This document shows, piece after piece, positions 45,726-57,250 of a DNA stretch of 64,000 bases. This stretch comes from Benincasa hispida (taxonomy: Eukaryota; Streptophyta; Magnoliopsida; Cucurbitales; Cucurbitaceae). Each line of letters starts with the position of its first letter. Position 1 is the stretch's first letter. The stretch lies in assembly GCF_009727055.1 (NCBI RefSeq), contig NC_052354.1, positions 3,684,677 to 3,748,676 of the forward strand, read 5' to 3'. A program made the position numbers and the translations under genes. The notes under the pieces were generated by a model. The model was not told where the DNA came from. It saw nothing but the letters and a program-made list of their open reading frames with translations, and made no database searches.

Positions 45726-46995
45726 CGCCTCCTTCCTCGAAGAATCGCAAGCTTGCCCAGAACTTCGACAAATGACTCAAAACATCAAACAAACTTTGAA
45801 AACATACTCGATAACGATTATTAATGCCAAAAAATGTAGGGGCCTTTTGATCATTGTGAATGTGATGCGATTATGATGTAAAGTTGCGGTGATGTGTTAT
45901 GCGTTGCACATGCAAGTTTTCTTAATAAGATCCAAGTATAAATCTCACTAGGTTTCCTAGTAAGTCCAGGGTCGAACACAGGGACTACTGAGTTACTATG
46001 CGATAGTAAATTTGATTCCTTTACGGTAGCAAAAACAAAAAAATTGGATGTTGTTTTGTTTAAGTGTATTTCCTATGCGACGGATTCGAGTAAAGAGTTA
46101 ATGAAATCGAGAATTACAATGAGTATGCGATGAACGAGTTGAGAAGAGGTTTAGCTAACACTTCCTAAGATTGCGTACAAGTTATGCAATCATGCTACAC
46201 ACACACAACAACATATCATCTCTCAATGCAAATGCCATAGTTCCTATTTCTAGGATGCATGTGATGTATATGATAATGTCGATAGGACTTATGTTTAAGC
46301 CTCTATTCTTGTCTATGAAATGATGAATGATGCACACATACACAAGGTGACCGCATACTATCATATCCTATTTCTAGGGTGCATGCGATGCGTAATAGCA
46401 AACAGAACTTATGTCTAAGTTTCTATCTCTTGCTTATGTGGTTCTAATCTGACTCTCTCAAACCTAGATTCTAATATGACTCTCTCAAGTCTAGATTCTT
46501 TCTTTAGACTATTCTCTCAAGTATCTCTAAAGGGTGAATGTCTTAAGTGTAAATCTTAGGTCATGCTAGCTAAGTACTTCTCAACCCATTTGGAGATTTA
46601 GCTACTCATGCGAAGTAAAGAGAGATTGAACATAAGTTGAAATAAAATTTCCATTGTCTATAAATTAATATGTAGAATACAGAATAGCAATAGAATGTAG
46701 AGATAAGAAGCCAGGTAGCAATGTCTTGCTTCTCGTGGCCTTTTACACTGTTTTTTTACTCCAACTCTGCTTTGATGAATATCCTTGCTTTCGCAAGCGT
46801 TGGCCCTCTCTCATTTTTTAGCGCTTCCCGACAGTCTTTCGATCTGCCTTGGAATGACCTCTCGGCGTCTTCTGCTCTTGGCTCGTCTTCGTCTTCTAAG
46901 TATAAGAGTGACTATGGATAGACTAATGGCTAACTATCTTATATATGATCTCTATTCTATATACGGCGAACTCCTCTAACGATGGTGGCACTCGG

Positions 46996-47003
46996 TATAT
47001 ATA
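46996..47003 (-). promoter_or_regulatory. LTR TATA-like box (minus strand)
   Basis: TATATATA preceded by GAGCTC on the minus strand. The sister LTR has GAGCTCTATAAATACC at 48734-48747. Confidence 0.55.
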
Positions 47004-47484
47004 GAGCTCAAGGTGAAGAAGCTTTTCTCTCTAATGATTGCAATGATGGGCGGTCATTAATTCTCCTGCTCTGATGTGTCGATTAATGGTCACCAAAAGT
47101 TGAGTGTACTTGCTACAATGTGTAGTTAACGGCTTGTCAACTAAATTCGGATTCGACCGTCATCAGCTTTCCGTCCCATCATGATTTATTATGCTATCAC
47201 CTTGATGTATAGTCTTTATGCGGCCACCTTCTTGAGCAACTTCTCACAAACGCATACGTTCGCATGACTTTGCGATCACAATCTTTCAATGCACGCAGAC
47301 GCCTAATTCCTGGGATCGCAATTTTACTTGCGGCAATGCACTTTTCCTGCACAAAATAAGTAAATTAGCTGCTTTTATGCGATGGGCGCATGCAATCACA
47401 ATATTCTTAGTTTAATGCTTTTGGACATGATTTTGTATATTTTTACCGTCACATTCCCTCATTATTTTACTTATTTGTGCTGTA

Positions 47485-47508
47485 ATAACGTGTATTTCTA
47501 CCCATTAT
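47485..47508 (-). other. stem-loop with GAAA loop at LTR start
   Basis: On the minus strand ATAATGGGTA, GAAA, TACACGTTAT: 8 Watson-Crick pairs, one G-U-type pair and one mismatch. Same position and loop as in the TGATAACTTG and TGATGACATG families. Confidence 0.75.
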
Positions 47509-47690
47509 CACCTTTACAAACAATGCAAAAGTAAAAGGATCTAAATAAAACCGAGGCTAATCATCCCGAAAACATCCATTAATCCGCATATCCACAACAA
47601 GTTTAACCATTAAACAGCGTAGAAAAGCACCCACCATGAATGTAAATCTCATTTTTATTGCAACATATGAAATCAGAGTATCATAACCTG

Positions 47691-47702
47691 GCTCTGATAC
47701 CA
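47691..47702 (-). promoter_or_regulatory. primer-binding site of copia B, initiator tRNA-Met
   Basis: The minus strand reads TGGTATCAGAGC, two bases after the end of the 5' LTR (CCTTCA). This is the standard site complementary to the 3' end of plant initiator tRNA-Met. Confidence 0.9.
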
Positions 47703-48312
47703 ATTGAAGGATTTCTTACCGAAGAGTTCCATGAGCACGTTCGGATCACTCCAATTCATAGTGACTGAAATACAACATTATACATTCATACGAACAGTTA
47801 TGTAAACAAACACTAATTATCAGCATGCTATGAACAACAAAATAACAAGAGAGAGAGTTCCATGCCAGTTGAAGACAATCTTCAATCTTCAGAACTCAAT
47901 GCCGTGGAAACCCTCAAGCGATCTACCAATGCCTAGCAGTAGCGTCAACAACAGCAGCATGAACAACCACACGAACACGAATGCCGCGGGGATGACACCA
48001 CCAAAAAATAGCCCCGGGTATTCTCGGAGTGAGAAACCAAAGTGTGGTCTTTGGTGAATTTGGTAGAGGAAGGAGGAAACACGAATTGTGTAGGCAATAA
48101 GCAAGTGGAAGGGAGAAAGACGCTATCGCATAGCAAAATGATTATCATTTAGGAGAAGCTACACGATCGTGTAAGATTTACTGAACAATCGTTTAGGAAA
48201 AGGTATACGATCATTTAGCAAAATCGGCACACTATACGATCGTTTAGAGAAGCTATGCGATCGTGTAGGAACAAGTGTGCGATCGTTTTATCTTTTCACC
48301 AGCACGCGCTTG

Positions 48313-49880
48313 TGATAACGGATAAAAATATACAATATCTTGTCCAAAAGCGTTAAACGGAGAAAATTGCAATTGCATGCGCCCATCGCATAAAAGCAAC
48401 TAATTTACTTATTTTGTGCAGGAAAAATGCGTTGTTGCAAGTTAAATTGCGATCCAAGGAATTAGGCATCCGTGCACAGTAAAAGATTGCGATTGCGAGA
48501 AGTTTCTCAAGAAGGTAGCCGCATAAAGATGGCACATCAAGGTGACAACATAATAAATCATGATGGGATGGAAAGCTGATGACGGTCGAATCCGAATTTA
48601 GTTGACATTCCGTTAACGCCTCACTGTAGCAAGTACACTCAACTTTCGGTGACCATTAATCGGCACATCAGAGCAGGAGATTTAATGACCGCCCATCATT
48701 GCAATCATTAGAGAGAAAAGCTTCTTCACCTTGAGCTCTATAAATACCGGAGGCCACCGTTGTAAAAAGGGTTAACAAGATATATCATATACACGATAGA
48801 GAGTCGTTAGTCTATTCATAATCATACTTATACTTAGAAGACAGAGACGAGTGGAGAGAAGAAGATGCAAAAGATCATTCCTGGATAGCTCGAAAGACTA
48901 CCGAGAAGCGCTACAAAAGGAGAGAGGTTAACACTTGCGAAAGCAAGAATATTCATTTGGGCAATGTTGGAGTGAAAAGACAGTGTAAAAGGCCATGGGA
49001 AGCAAGACATTGCTACCATACTTCTTATCTCTACATTCTATTGCTATTCTATATTCTGCACTTAATTTATTGACAATGGAAATCTCATTTTAACTTACAT
49101 TCAATCTCTCTTTACTTCGCATGAGTAACTAAATCTCCGATTGGGTTGAGAAGTACTTAGCTAGCATGACCTAAGAGTTACACTTTATGCGATCATCTTG
49201 CCTTATGTATGCGTCATTCACCCTTTAGAGATACTTGAAAGAGTAGTCTAAAGAAAGAATCTAGGCTTGAGAGAGTCAGATTAGAACCACATAAACAAGA
49301 GATAGAAACTTAGACATATGTTCCGTTTGCTATTATGCATCGCATGCACCCTAGAAATAGGATATGATAGTATGCGGTCACCTTGTGTATGTGTGCATCA
49401 TTCATCATCGCATAGACAAGAATAGAGGCTTAGACATAAGTCCTATCGACATTATCGTATACATCGCATGCGTCCTAGAAATAGAAACTATGGCATTTGC
49501 GTTGAGAGATGACATGCTGTTGTGTGTGTGTAGCATGATCGCATAACTTGAACGCAATCTTAGGAAGTGTTAGCTAAATCCCTTCTCAACCCGTTCATCG
49601 CATACTAATTGTAATTCTCGATTTCATCAACTCTTTACTCGAATCTGTCGCATAGAAAATATACTTAAACAAAATACCATCGAACTTATTTGTTTTTGTC
49701 ACCGGAAAGGAATCAAATTTACTGTCGCATATTAACTCAGTAGTCCCTATGTTCGACCCTGGACTTACCATGAAACCTAGTAAGATTTATACTTGGGTCT
49801 TATTTAGAAAACTTGCATGTGCAACGCATAACACATCACCGCAACTCACACCAAAATCGCATCACATTTACAATGCATCA
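48313..49880 (+). mobile_element. solo LTR, TGATAATGGG family, in copia B 5' LTR
   Basis: TGATAACGGATAAAAATATAC...CAATGCATCA, flanked by perfect GCTTG duplications (48308-48312 and 49881-49885). Inverse homologue of 45848-47510. TATA box at 48739. The start hairpin is decayed here (loop AAAA, several mismatches). 1568 bp. Confidence 0.92.
48739..48746 (+). promoter_or_regulatory. LTR TATA box
   Basis: TATAAATA in GAGCTCTATAAATACCGG, about 425 bp into the solo LTR. Confidence 0.7.
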
Positions 49881-50599
49881 GCTTGCGAATTCTCTTGGGC
49901 GATTGAACTCCGGGCGATTCAAAATGAAAACATTTTTCATTTTAATTCATCGGTTACAATAACCGATGGATCCCACTAACCCACGTCCGAACGTGAATTT
50001 TGGATTAATTATCATATAATTAATCAACTAATTAATTAATAAATATATTCATATTATACTTTTATCCTATAGTTTGATATTACATATCTACTATAGTATT
50101 TTCTCCTCTACTTGATATAAATAATATTTATATCTAATTTCCTAAAAAATAATGTATCTCATACATTTAGCCAATTATATCATATATAATTAACCAGTCT
50201 AATTATATCATATATAATCAAACTTCCTCTAGTCAATTTGAACATTTCAAGTTAATCCAAACACTGGTTCTCAACTTTATCCAAGCTACCTAGGGGACTT
50301 AATGGACCTATGGCTCGAAGCTCCAACAGTCCGTGAATAGCTGACTAAACTCTTTAGCCACGAGATCCACCATCCGTTAACTGTCAGGCATTCCACTAAA
50401 GACCAACAGCTGAACTCTTCTTACCACAGATATATTTCTTTGTCCATCGGATATAACTAATCATGAGCATGATGACCCTCCACAGATACTGCAAGTCATG
50501 GATCTGCATATCCTTCTTATCATACCTTGTTTCTCAAATGGCAAGACGATTAGAAAGCCCTTGATGTGCAAAAAAAAAGAATTAAAACTTTGATAGCTG

Positions 50600-51110
50600 A
50601 CAATCATAGACTATTGCAATCATAGCCCTTATGTCTACTATTGCAACAATGAAGTGTGAACTTTCTCAAGTTAAGGCTGAGAAGAAATCAATGAGCAAAA
50701 ATGTCAGAATGTTGAACATTGGTACTGAGCCTCTAGAAAAAATTTCTGACAAAAGGAAAGACAATTGGTGGCAATTCTGGACTTGGTTTTTCAATAGAAG
50801 GAAGTCAACATAATAATCAGTCTAACGAAAAGCAAGGATTGAGCTTGTTAGAGCTCAAAAAACAGAATCCTATGGTTTTACCTATACTTCCTCCAACAAT
50901 TCTATTAGGAAAGGAAAGCATGTGTTCAGACAAAGATCGATTTGTCAATATTGTGGCAAAATAAGACATAAACGCCCATTTTGCTATCAATTATTGAAAG
51001 TTCTTCATTTACCAACTTATCCCATAAGGCCCCCCATTTCTCTCAAAATTATTGGCAAAGACAGATAAAAGTAAAGCAGGTGTGGAGAGAAAATAACGTT
51101 CTAAAATAGA
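50600..51110 (+). pseudogene. SIRE-like gag C-terminus with zinc knuckle
   Basis: Reads MKCELSQVKAEKKSMSKNVR, MLNIGTEPLEKI (the conserved MLN.G...L..IL block of SIRE gag), then frameshifts. A CCHC knuckle ICQYCGKIRHKRPFCYQ (C-X2-C-X4-H-X4-C) spans about 50940-50990. The knuckle would bind element RNA for packaging. Frameshifts near 50750 and after the knuckle separate it from the protease frame. Confidence 0.75.
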
Positions 51111-51122
51111 TGCAATGTTCTT

Positions 51123-51698
51123 TTGACCTCCCTTAAATCTTCTACCGAACGAGATTGGTACTTTGATAGTGGAAGCTCTCGTCATATGACTAGTGAAAAG
51201 AGCTATTTGTCTGATATTAGGTCTGTCAACTCAGAAAAGGTCACTTTCGATGATGGAGCTTATGGTAAGGTCATTGGGAATGGAAAGCTAAACGACCCGG
51301 GTCTTCCACAATTGAATGATGTAATGCTGGTTGAAGGCCTCAAGGCCAATCTTATTAGCATCAGTCAGCTATGTGATCAAAGGCTGAATGTGAGTTTTAC
51401 CAAAGAAAAATCTTCTGTTACAGACGATGTCAAAGCTCTTTTTATGACAGGTATGTGCTCTTCTAATAACTGTTATCTGTGGAGTTCTGACAATTCTTTG
51501 CAGGTTTGCCATCTCTCTAGGACAGATGAAGCTAGCCTATGGCATAAATGCCTTGGGCATGTGAGCATGAAAACTATTCAAAAGGCTCTTAGCAAAAACC
51601 AACTTCTACTCGAATCATATGTGTCGATTGTCAATCAAGAAAACAAACTCATACTCCTCACAAGTAGACAGGTCACTTTGGTTCATCTCGCGTGCTAG
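51123..51698 (+). pseudogene. SIRE-like protease and GAG-pre-integrase
   Basis: Open for about 190 codons: RDWYFDSGSSRHMTSEKSYL has an intact DSG protease triad. KVTFDDGAYGKVIGNGKL and LVEGLKANLISISQLCDQ follow, then LWHKCLGHVSMKTIQKALSK, the His-containing GAG-pre-integrase part. The frame is lost after about 51640 by a frameshift, just before the CXXC part of the zinc-binding domain (YVSIVNQEN replaces the usual Cys residues). It would cleave the polyprotein. This is the longest clean stretch of the fragment. Confidence 0.85.
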
Positions 51699-53048
51699 AA
51701 CTTTTTCATATGGATCTTATGGGTCCCATGCAATCAGAAAGTTTGGGAGGCAAATGATGTGTTTTAGTTGTTGTTGATGACTTTTCCAGATACGCTTAGG
51801 TTTGTTTTCTACATGATAAATCAGATACATTTTCTACTTTTCAAGCTCTCTGTCTTCAATTGCAATGTGAAAAAGAAGTGAATGTGATATGAATTCGAAG
51901 TAATCATGGCAGGGAGTTTGAGAACTCTCAATTTACTAAGTTCTGTCAGTCAGCTAGAATTCTCAGCCTCCATCATTCCTCAGCACAAGAAGTTGTGGAA
52001 AGGAAGAATCCAACACTTCAAAAGATGGCCTGCACTATGTTGCATGCCAAACATATACCTTTCTAGTTTTGGGTAGAAGCTCTGAACACGACATATCACA
52101 TACACAACAGAATCATTTTATGACCAAGAACCTCTAGTACAATTTATGAAATGTGGAGAGGGAAGAAACTGACTGTGAAATACTTCCACATTTTTTTTGA
52201 AGTACTTGCTACATTCTTTCTGACAGAGAGGCTAGACGGAAATGGGATTCCAAGTCGAATGAAGGAATTTTTCTTGGATATTCCATCAATAGTCGAACAT
52301 ACCGTGTCTATAGTAAATGAACTCATACTGTAATAGAGTCCATTAATGTTGTAATTGATGATGATGCTGGCTCATTCGAATCTACATCTAAATAGGAAGA
52401 AAACTCATGCACTACACCTCTTGTCATTACTAATGTCTCTAACATCTTGTCTAACATGCGATCAGACATGAATTTGAAAATTCTTGTGGGAGACAACCTG
52501 AATGTTTCTAAGCAGACAGAGGGTAGTAACAGGCAACCTTCCAGCAGGGTTCATAAAAATAATCCCTTTAGCAACATAATTGGTGATCTTGAAGAAGAGG
52601 TGAAAACTAGAAGGAAAGATAAAGTCAACTATCTTGAGATGATCAATAATATTTCCATCAATTCTCCTATTGAACATGGAAGTATCAAAGAAGCTCTTGA
52701 AGATGAATGTTGGGTCAATGCAATACAAGAAGAGCTTGGGCAATTTGTAAGGGGCGATGTCTAGACTCTTGTTCCTAGACCAGAATCCGTTAATATAACG
52801 AGGACAAAGTAAATTTTCAAAAACAAGATAAATGAGAATGGTAATGTCACAAGAAATAAAGCCAAATTAGTGGCTCAGAGGTACAATCAAATAGAAGGCA
52901 TAGATTTTGATGAAACTTTTGCTCCTATAGCAAGACTTGAAATTATCAGACTCTTGCTTGGTATTTCTTGCCTCCTGAAATTCAAACTTTATCAAATGCA
53001 TGTAAAGAGTGCGTCCCTAAATGAATATCTAAAGAAGGAAGTGTACGT
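51699..53048 (+). pseudogene. SIRE-like integrase and 5' part of RT (broken)
   Basis: Integrase is visible across stops: ELFHMDLMGPMQSESLGGK, VVVDDFSRY (first Asp), NHGREFENSQFTKFC (the second Asp replaced by Asn) and SAQEVVERKNPTLQKMA (Glu). RT begins EALEDECWVNAIQEELGQF (52690) and, after a TAG near 52762, continues NKAKLVAQRYNQIEGIDFDE, TFAPIARLEIIRLLLGI up to KKEVYVE at 53048. Element C cuts it there, so the catalytic YVDD is absent. Stops lie at about 51756, 51800, 51890, 52063 and others. Confidence 0.8.
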
Positions 53049-54839
53049 TGAAGGGAATTTTCGAAAAAGATCCTTTGAGAAAAAGCAAGATCGACCCAAA
53101 TTCAATTTTTCATTAAATATAAGTTTTACAGTAAATATGAACAAGATTTGCATTTACTTAAATAATAGCATGCTTTTAAAAAAACTTAGTTAGGGTTTCA
53201 GAAACCCTTACTTTCGAAGAACCCTTTCTTCAAGAACTCCCTCGTACAAGCAATGAAAAGAATTCCTTCTTCACGTAGATCTCCTTCTTCAAAAGGGACA
53301 TCACCACTTGAGAACCCTCTGTATTCTCTTGGGACAAAAGGATTCAAGCAAGAGTTGTGGGCTTTTCTTGAATCCTTGGAAGAGGGAAGGAGATGGAGAG
53401 GAGGAGAGGAAGAGAAGAACTTTTCTTCTCTATTTCAGTTTTTCCAGTGAGAACTCTTCTTAGAGATAATTCAGGAAGAAGATGAATCTCCAACCACATC
53501 CCACATAAAATAACTAAGAGAATATAGGGAGGGAGTTGTAACTCCTTCACTTTTATTAATTTCAATTAAATTAATAATAATAATTATAATTATAATTATA
53601 TATTATAGTAATAATATATATAAAATAACTACTTCATTATATATATACACTATATGTTATATCAAATATAACATATAGCCTACAGATTTACATTGCATCA
53701 TATAAACATAACCTATAGATTTATATTTCTTTCTCAACAATACATGGTATTTAATACAAATCACATTTATATTTAATTCACTTATATGAATCTCATCCAT
53801 ATAATTGATATTTGGATCATATCCAAATATTTAATTCCCTCTAATATAAACCATATTTATATTAAATACATGAATCTCATTCATATAATTAGTATTTGAA
53901 TCATATTCAAATTCCCATCATTCCACTAAAGACTAACAGTTGCATTCTTCGCACTATAGATAAATTTTTTTTATCCATTGGATATAACCAATCAACAATA
54001 CGATGACCCTTCACAAATTACTCGTAAGTACAACTGGACCAAAATTACCATTTTGCCCTTATAGTTACATCTAACTCTTTAAGTACCATTGATCCCTCTA
54101 ATGAAAAATAAGTCATAGTCCAACTATGACAAAGTCTCTCTCGGGCTAGGAGAGGGTGTGGCCAATATGTTCAAGACCCGAAATCAGCCCTTAAGAGAGC
54201 AATTTATCTACTTACCCCTGCATCGGGGAAGGAGTGAATTCCGTCTGTGTAGCTATGTTCTCAGCTCCCCAGTCAGACGAATCCCAAAAATGGTAGGCTT
54301 TTTGAGTTGGCAATCTGGCCATTCTCACCCATACAAATCAAAGGACCGCGTTCATAAGCAGAAGTTCACAACTCACTCAGGGTTCAAGTCATGTCATCTA
54401 TGGCCATCTTAGTGAAATGTAAGTTTCTATTATTAACAGCGTTATATAAAGAGACTAATTATTTCATGCTCCGGTCTTATACAAACTCTTTATATAGGAT
54501 ACGCCCGCTCACATGTCTCCATATGAATGATCAGGATCATATTATTTGTAGCACTTTACAACACTTGTAATACCTACAAAGTGGGCCATATTCGTAGTGT
54601 CATCAGGATAAAGTACCCAGCCTTGTCCATCTACTACAAATCGTTTAGGTTATTATTTAAACAAGATCCACTTATATGTCTCTACATACTTGTTTAAATT
54701 ATATTAAATAACCTCGGATCTTAGTTTATTGGATTGAGTATATGCTTATAAAATAATACTTATTTTATTAACAACAATATGTTTATACAAAGTTTACAAA
54801 CTACGAGATTGCAAGAGATTTAGGACACCAATCCCAACA
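53049..54839 (-). mobile_element. 3' LTR of copia C
   Basis: On the minus strand it begins TGTTGGGATTGGTGTCC (54839) and ends ATTTTCGAAAATTCCCTTCA-like at 53049 next to TACGT. 1791 bp. The frames at 53253-54412 are LTR sequence. Differs from the 5' LTR by scattered substitutions and small indels, so the insertion is not recent. Confidence 0.9.
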
Positions 54840-54854
54840 ATCTCCCACTTGTCC
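54840..54854 (-). promoter_or_regulatory. polypurine tract of copia C
   Basis: The minus strand reads AGGACAAGTGGGAGAT, immediately before the 3' LTR start. It is the best-preserved tract of the three copia elements. Confidence 0.85.
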
Positions 54855-54959
54855 TAAAGCTTAGGGAGTCTATTGTACAATACAAATAAAGTACAAAATC
54901 ACAATAAACTAGGGCATACATTATATCCCAGTAACATCTCCCACTTGCCCTAGACAATA

Positions 54960-55425
54960 TGTCGCATATCCCATAGACCCAGACTTTAAAGATGACCCTC
55001 AAACACTTTAACCATGAGAGCCTTTGTAAACGGAACAGCAACGTTGTGCTCCGAAGAATTCTTCATGACAGTCACTTCACCTCGATGCACAATCTCCAAA
55101 ATCAAATGTTATTTCCGCTCTATGTGATTGCCTCTTTGGTGACTCCTAGGTTCCTTAGAATTTGCCACAGGACCATTGGTATCACAATAAAGTGTGATGG
55201 GCAAAGACATATTTGGAACAACTTCAAATCAATAAGGAACTTCTTAAGCCAAAAAACCTCTTTAGTAGCTTCACAAACAACTTCGTATTCAGCTTCCATA
55301 GTGGAGTCTGCGATGCATCCTTACTTGATGCTTTATCATACTATAGCTCCTCCATTTAGAGTAAACACTGACCCTAATGTAGATTTTTTAGAATCCCGAC
55401 CAGTCTAAAAGTCAGAGTCTGTGTA
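54960..55425 (-). pseudogene. copia C RNase H region (broken)
   Basis: Directly after the RT, the minus strand gives YTDSDF, GRDSKKSTLGSVFTLNGGAI and then frameshifts; pieces such as KLNTKLFVKLLKR correspond to the EAEYVAACEAAKEA block of element A in a shifted frame. A stop follows DLILI at 55426. RNase H would degrade the RNA template; here it is not readable past its first third. The last 300 bp to the purine tract match A's 3' end. Confidence 0.7.
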
Positions 55426-56600
55426 TCATATAAGGATCAAATCCTTATCTCCATACACGAGCATATAGTCCCTCGTTCTCCGAAGATACTTGAAGATAGT
55501 TTTGACCGTCATCCAGTGATCTAATCCTGTATTGGACTGATATCGACTGACAATCCCTACTGCATAGCAAATGTCAGGTCTAGTACATAATAGTGCATAT
55601 ATAAGGCTACCAATAGCCAATGCATAGGGAATTCGTCTCATTTCCTCAACCTCTTGAGGAGTCTTAGGACATTGTTCCTTAGACAATACAATTCCATGCC
55701 TGAAAGGTAATAAACCCTTCTTGGAATTGTGCATCGAATATCTGATAAGTATCTTATCAATATATGATGCTTGAGACAAGACCAATCTTTTGTTCTTATG
55801 ATCCCTTATAATCTGGATCCCTAGAACAAACTGCATCTCTCCCAAATCTTTCATTTTTAATTGGGCGGCTAGCCATTTCTTTACATCAGTCAGAAAATCT
55901 ACGTCATTCCCAATGAGTAGGATATCATCCACATACAACACAAGGAAAGCTACTGAGTTATTAATGATTTTCATGTAAACACAAGGCTCATCAACATTCT
56001 GATCAAAGCTATAAGATTTGATCACAGTATCAAATCTTATATTTCAAGATCGAGATGCTTGTTTCAATCCATAAATGTACCGATTAAGCTTGCAAACCTT
56101 TTGCTCTTGATCTTGTCCAATGAATCTTTCTAGTTGATTCATGTAGATGGTCTCTTCAAGATTACCATTCAAAAAGGAAATCTTGACGTCCATTTGCCAT
56201 ATCTCATAGTCATAATATGTGGCTATGGACAAGAGAATCCTAGTAAATTTTAACATGACAACAGGTGAGAAAGTTTCTTCATAGTCCACTCCCTCAACTT
56301 GGGTATAACCCTTTTCCACAAGTCTAGCTTTAAAGGTCTGTACCTTTCCATCTACACCTCTTTTCCTCTTGTAGATCAATTTACAACCTATAGGTTTTAC
56401 CCCATCAGGTTGATCTATAAGCTCTCAGACAGAATTGATGTACATGGACTCCATTTCTTGATTCATGACTTTAATCCATTCATTCTTGTCAACATCTTCC
56501 ATTGCTTGTTTATAAGAGAATGGATCCTCAACTTCATCATCAGTTATGATATTTTGGGCTTCTTTCAAACCCAGGTAGCTTACAGGTGGGTTCATAACCT
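55426..56600 (-). pseudogene. copia C reverse transcriptase, one nonsense codon
   Basis: The least damaged RT in the window. It reads MIYKRKRGVDGKVQTFKARL, GYTQVEGVDYEETFSPVVML, WQMDVKISFLNGNLEETIYM and KVCKLNRYIYGLKQASRS. A TGA at about 56044 replaces the usual Trp, and the frame continues as NIRFDTVIKSYSFDQNVDEP, LVLYVDDILLIGND (YVDD at 55924-55935), MKDLGEMQFVLGIQII and PKTPQEVEEMRRIPYA, through RPDICYAVGIVSRYQ to DLILI. Upstream of 56379 a frameshift leads into the linker (56400-56600). Confidence 0.88.
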
Positions 56601-56639
56601 TTCCACTACGTCAAGGCAATCTCAGCTCTTGAGATGGAT

Positions 56640-57250
56640 CACTAGATCAACTGACATCAACAACCCTTGTTGATCTATCAACCTGTTCAAAAATTCTTGT
56701 TGAAGTCTCAGCAGACTCATTAGAAATCTCACTTAAAACTAGTTTACTTCGTGGTTTATGATCCCTCATGTGGTCTTCTTCCAAGAAGGTAGCATTTTTC
56801 GATATAATCACTTTATTCTCACTTGGATCATAGAAGTAACCACCTCTCGTTTCCTTAGGGTAACCTATAAATAGACACACTTTTGAATGAGGTTCTAACT
56901 TTTTGGGGTTTGTCATTAAAAATAAACATTTTATTCTTAGAGAAGGATATGGAATACTTTTGTTCAATTAGACAGTAAACAGAAATTAGGTTCCTCTTGA
57001 TATGAGGAACTACATATACATTATCTAATAACATATATTGTTTCTTTTCCAAAAATAACTTAAGTCTGCCTACAGCAACAGCTGAAACGACCTCATCAAT
57101 ACCGACTCTAAGAGTCATCTCTCCAGCTTCCAACTGTTTCCAGGAATTAAATCCTTGATGGGAAGTACACACATGGTTAGTAGCTCCCGAATCAACAATC
57201 CAGGTAGAATCATCATTCTCTACTAAGCACGTCTCCAAGACAAATAAATC
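56640..57250 (-). pseudogene. copia C protease fused to post-integrase linker
   Basis: METCLVENDDSTWIVDSGATN (intact DSG) leads through QLEAGEMTLRVG and LDNVYVVPHIKRNLISVYCL to FSKNKMFIFND (about 56920). The next codons, read in another frame, are NPKKLEPHSKVCLFIGYPKE, which lies after the integrase core in element A. The CXXC-type zinc-binding part and the whole D-D-E core (about 750 bp) are therefore missing, through one deletion plus frame change near 56920. The linker then reads ENKVIISKNATFLEEDHM and SKLVLSEISNESAETSTRI. The element kept protease and RT but could not encode integrase. Confidence 0.85.

Larger units (their letters stand above)
45848..47510 (-). mobile_element. solo LTR, TGATAATGGG family
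   Basis: Plus-strand ends TGATCATTGTGAATG...CCCATTATCA with perfect CCTTT duplications (45843-45847 and 47511-47515). It is the inverse homologue of 48313-49880: GTCCAGGGTCGAACACAGGG (45964) matches 49752-49770 inverted. TATA-like box at 46996 on the minus strand. 1663 bp. No coding domains; the frames inside are LTR sequence. Confidence 0.92.
41517..47690 (-). other. untranslated leader of copia B, with insertions
   Basis: Native leader at 41517-41652, 43451-45847 and 47511-47690. It matches element C's leader (57900-62260), including GAGACATTCTCAACCA (43507), the GGGGGACACTCCCAGGG block (43747) and TTAATGCCAAAAAATG (45820). Insertions are solo LTRs 41653-43450 and 45848-47510, plus an adapter at 43763. 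AT-rich tract 44400-45000 holds repeated GCATG motifs. No genes seen. Confidence 0.75.
28995..50487 (-). mobile_element. Ty1/copia element B with nested insertions
   Basis: A minus-strand relative of element A. Remaining parts, in element order, are: truncated 5' LTR (50487-47705), primer-binding site (47702-47691), leader, gag (41516 to about 40650), protease and integrase (about 40640-39228), pol continuing at 31305-31280 and below 30368, a purine tract and a 3' LTR stub (29361-28995). Insertions: 30369-31279, 31306-39222, 41653-43450, 45848-47510 and 48313-49880. Both outer LTR ends are lost, so there is no target-site duplication. Native length would be under about 8 kb. Confidence 0.85.
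47705..50487 (-). mobile_element. 5' LTR of copia B, truncated and interrupted
   Basis: Starts (plus strand) TGAAGGATTTCTTACC next to the primer-binding site. It aligns with the LTR at 19291 (AACCGATG...CCCACTAACCCACGTCC at about 49955, matching about 20050) until CACAGAT at 50487, where SIRE sequence begins. About 900 bp of the LTR's start is missing. A solo LTR (48313-49880) lies inside. Confidence 0.85.
50488..53048 (+). mobile_element. SIRE-lineage copia fragment
   Basis: Gag to the start of RT of a second copia lineage, truncated at the left by the junction with copia B (50487) and at the right by insertion of copia C (53049). No LTR or primer site is present. Pol sequence blocks (RHMTSEKSYL, VMLVEGLKANLISISQLCDQ, YLWSS) resemble the SIRE/Maximus lineage as I know it. 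Confidence 0.8.

Noticed and set aside
53253..53565. Frames conserved at 53253-53450 and 62414-62647
   Set aside because: Similarity between the two is fully explained by their being the two LTRs of element C; position and composition do not suggest a protein.
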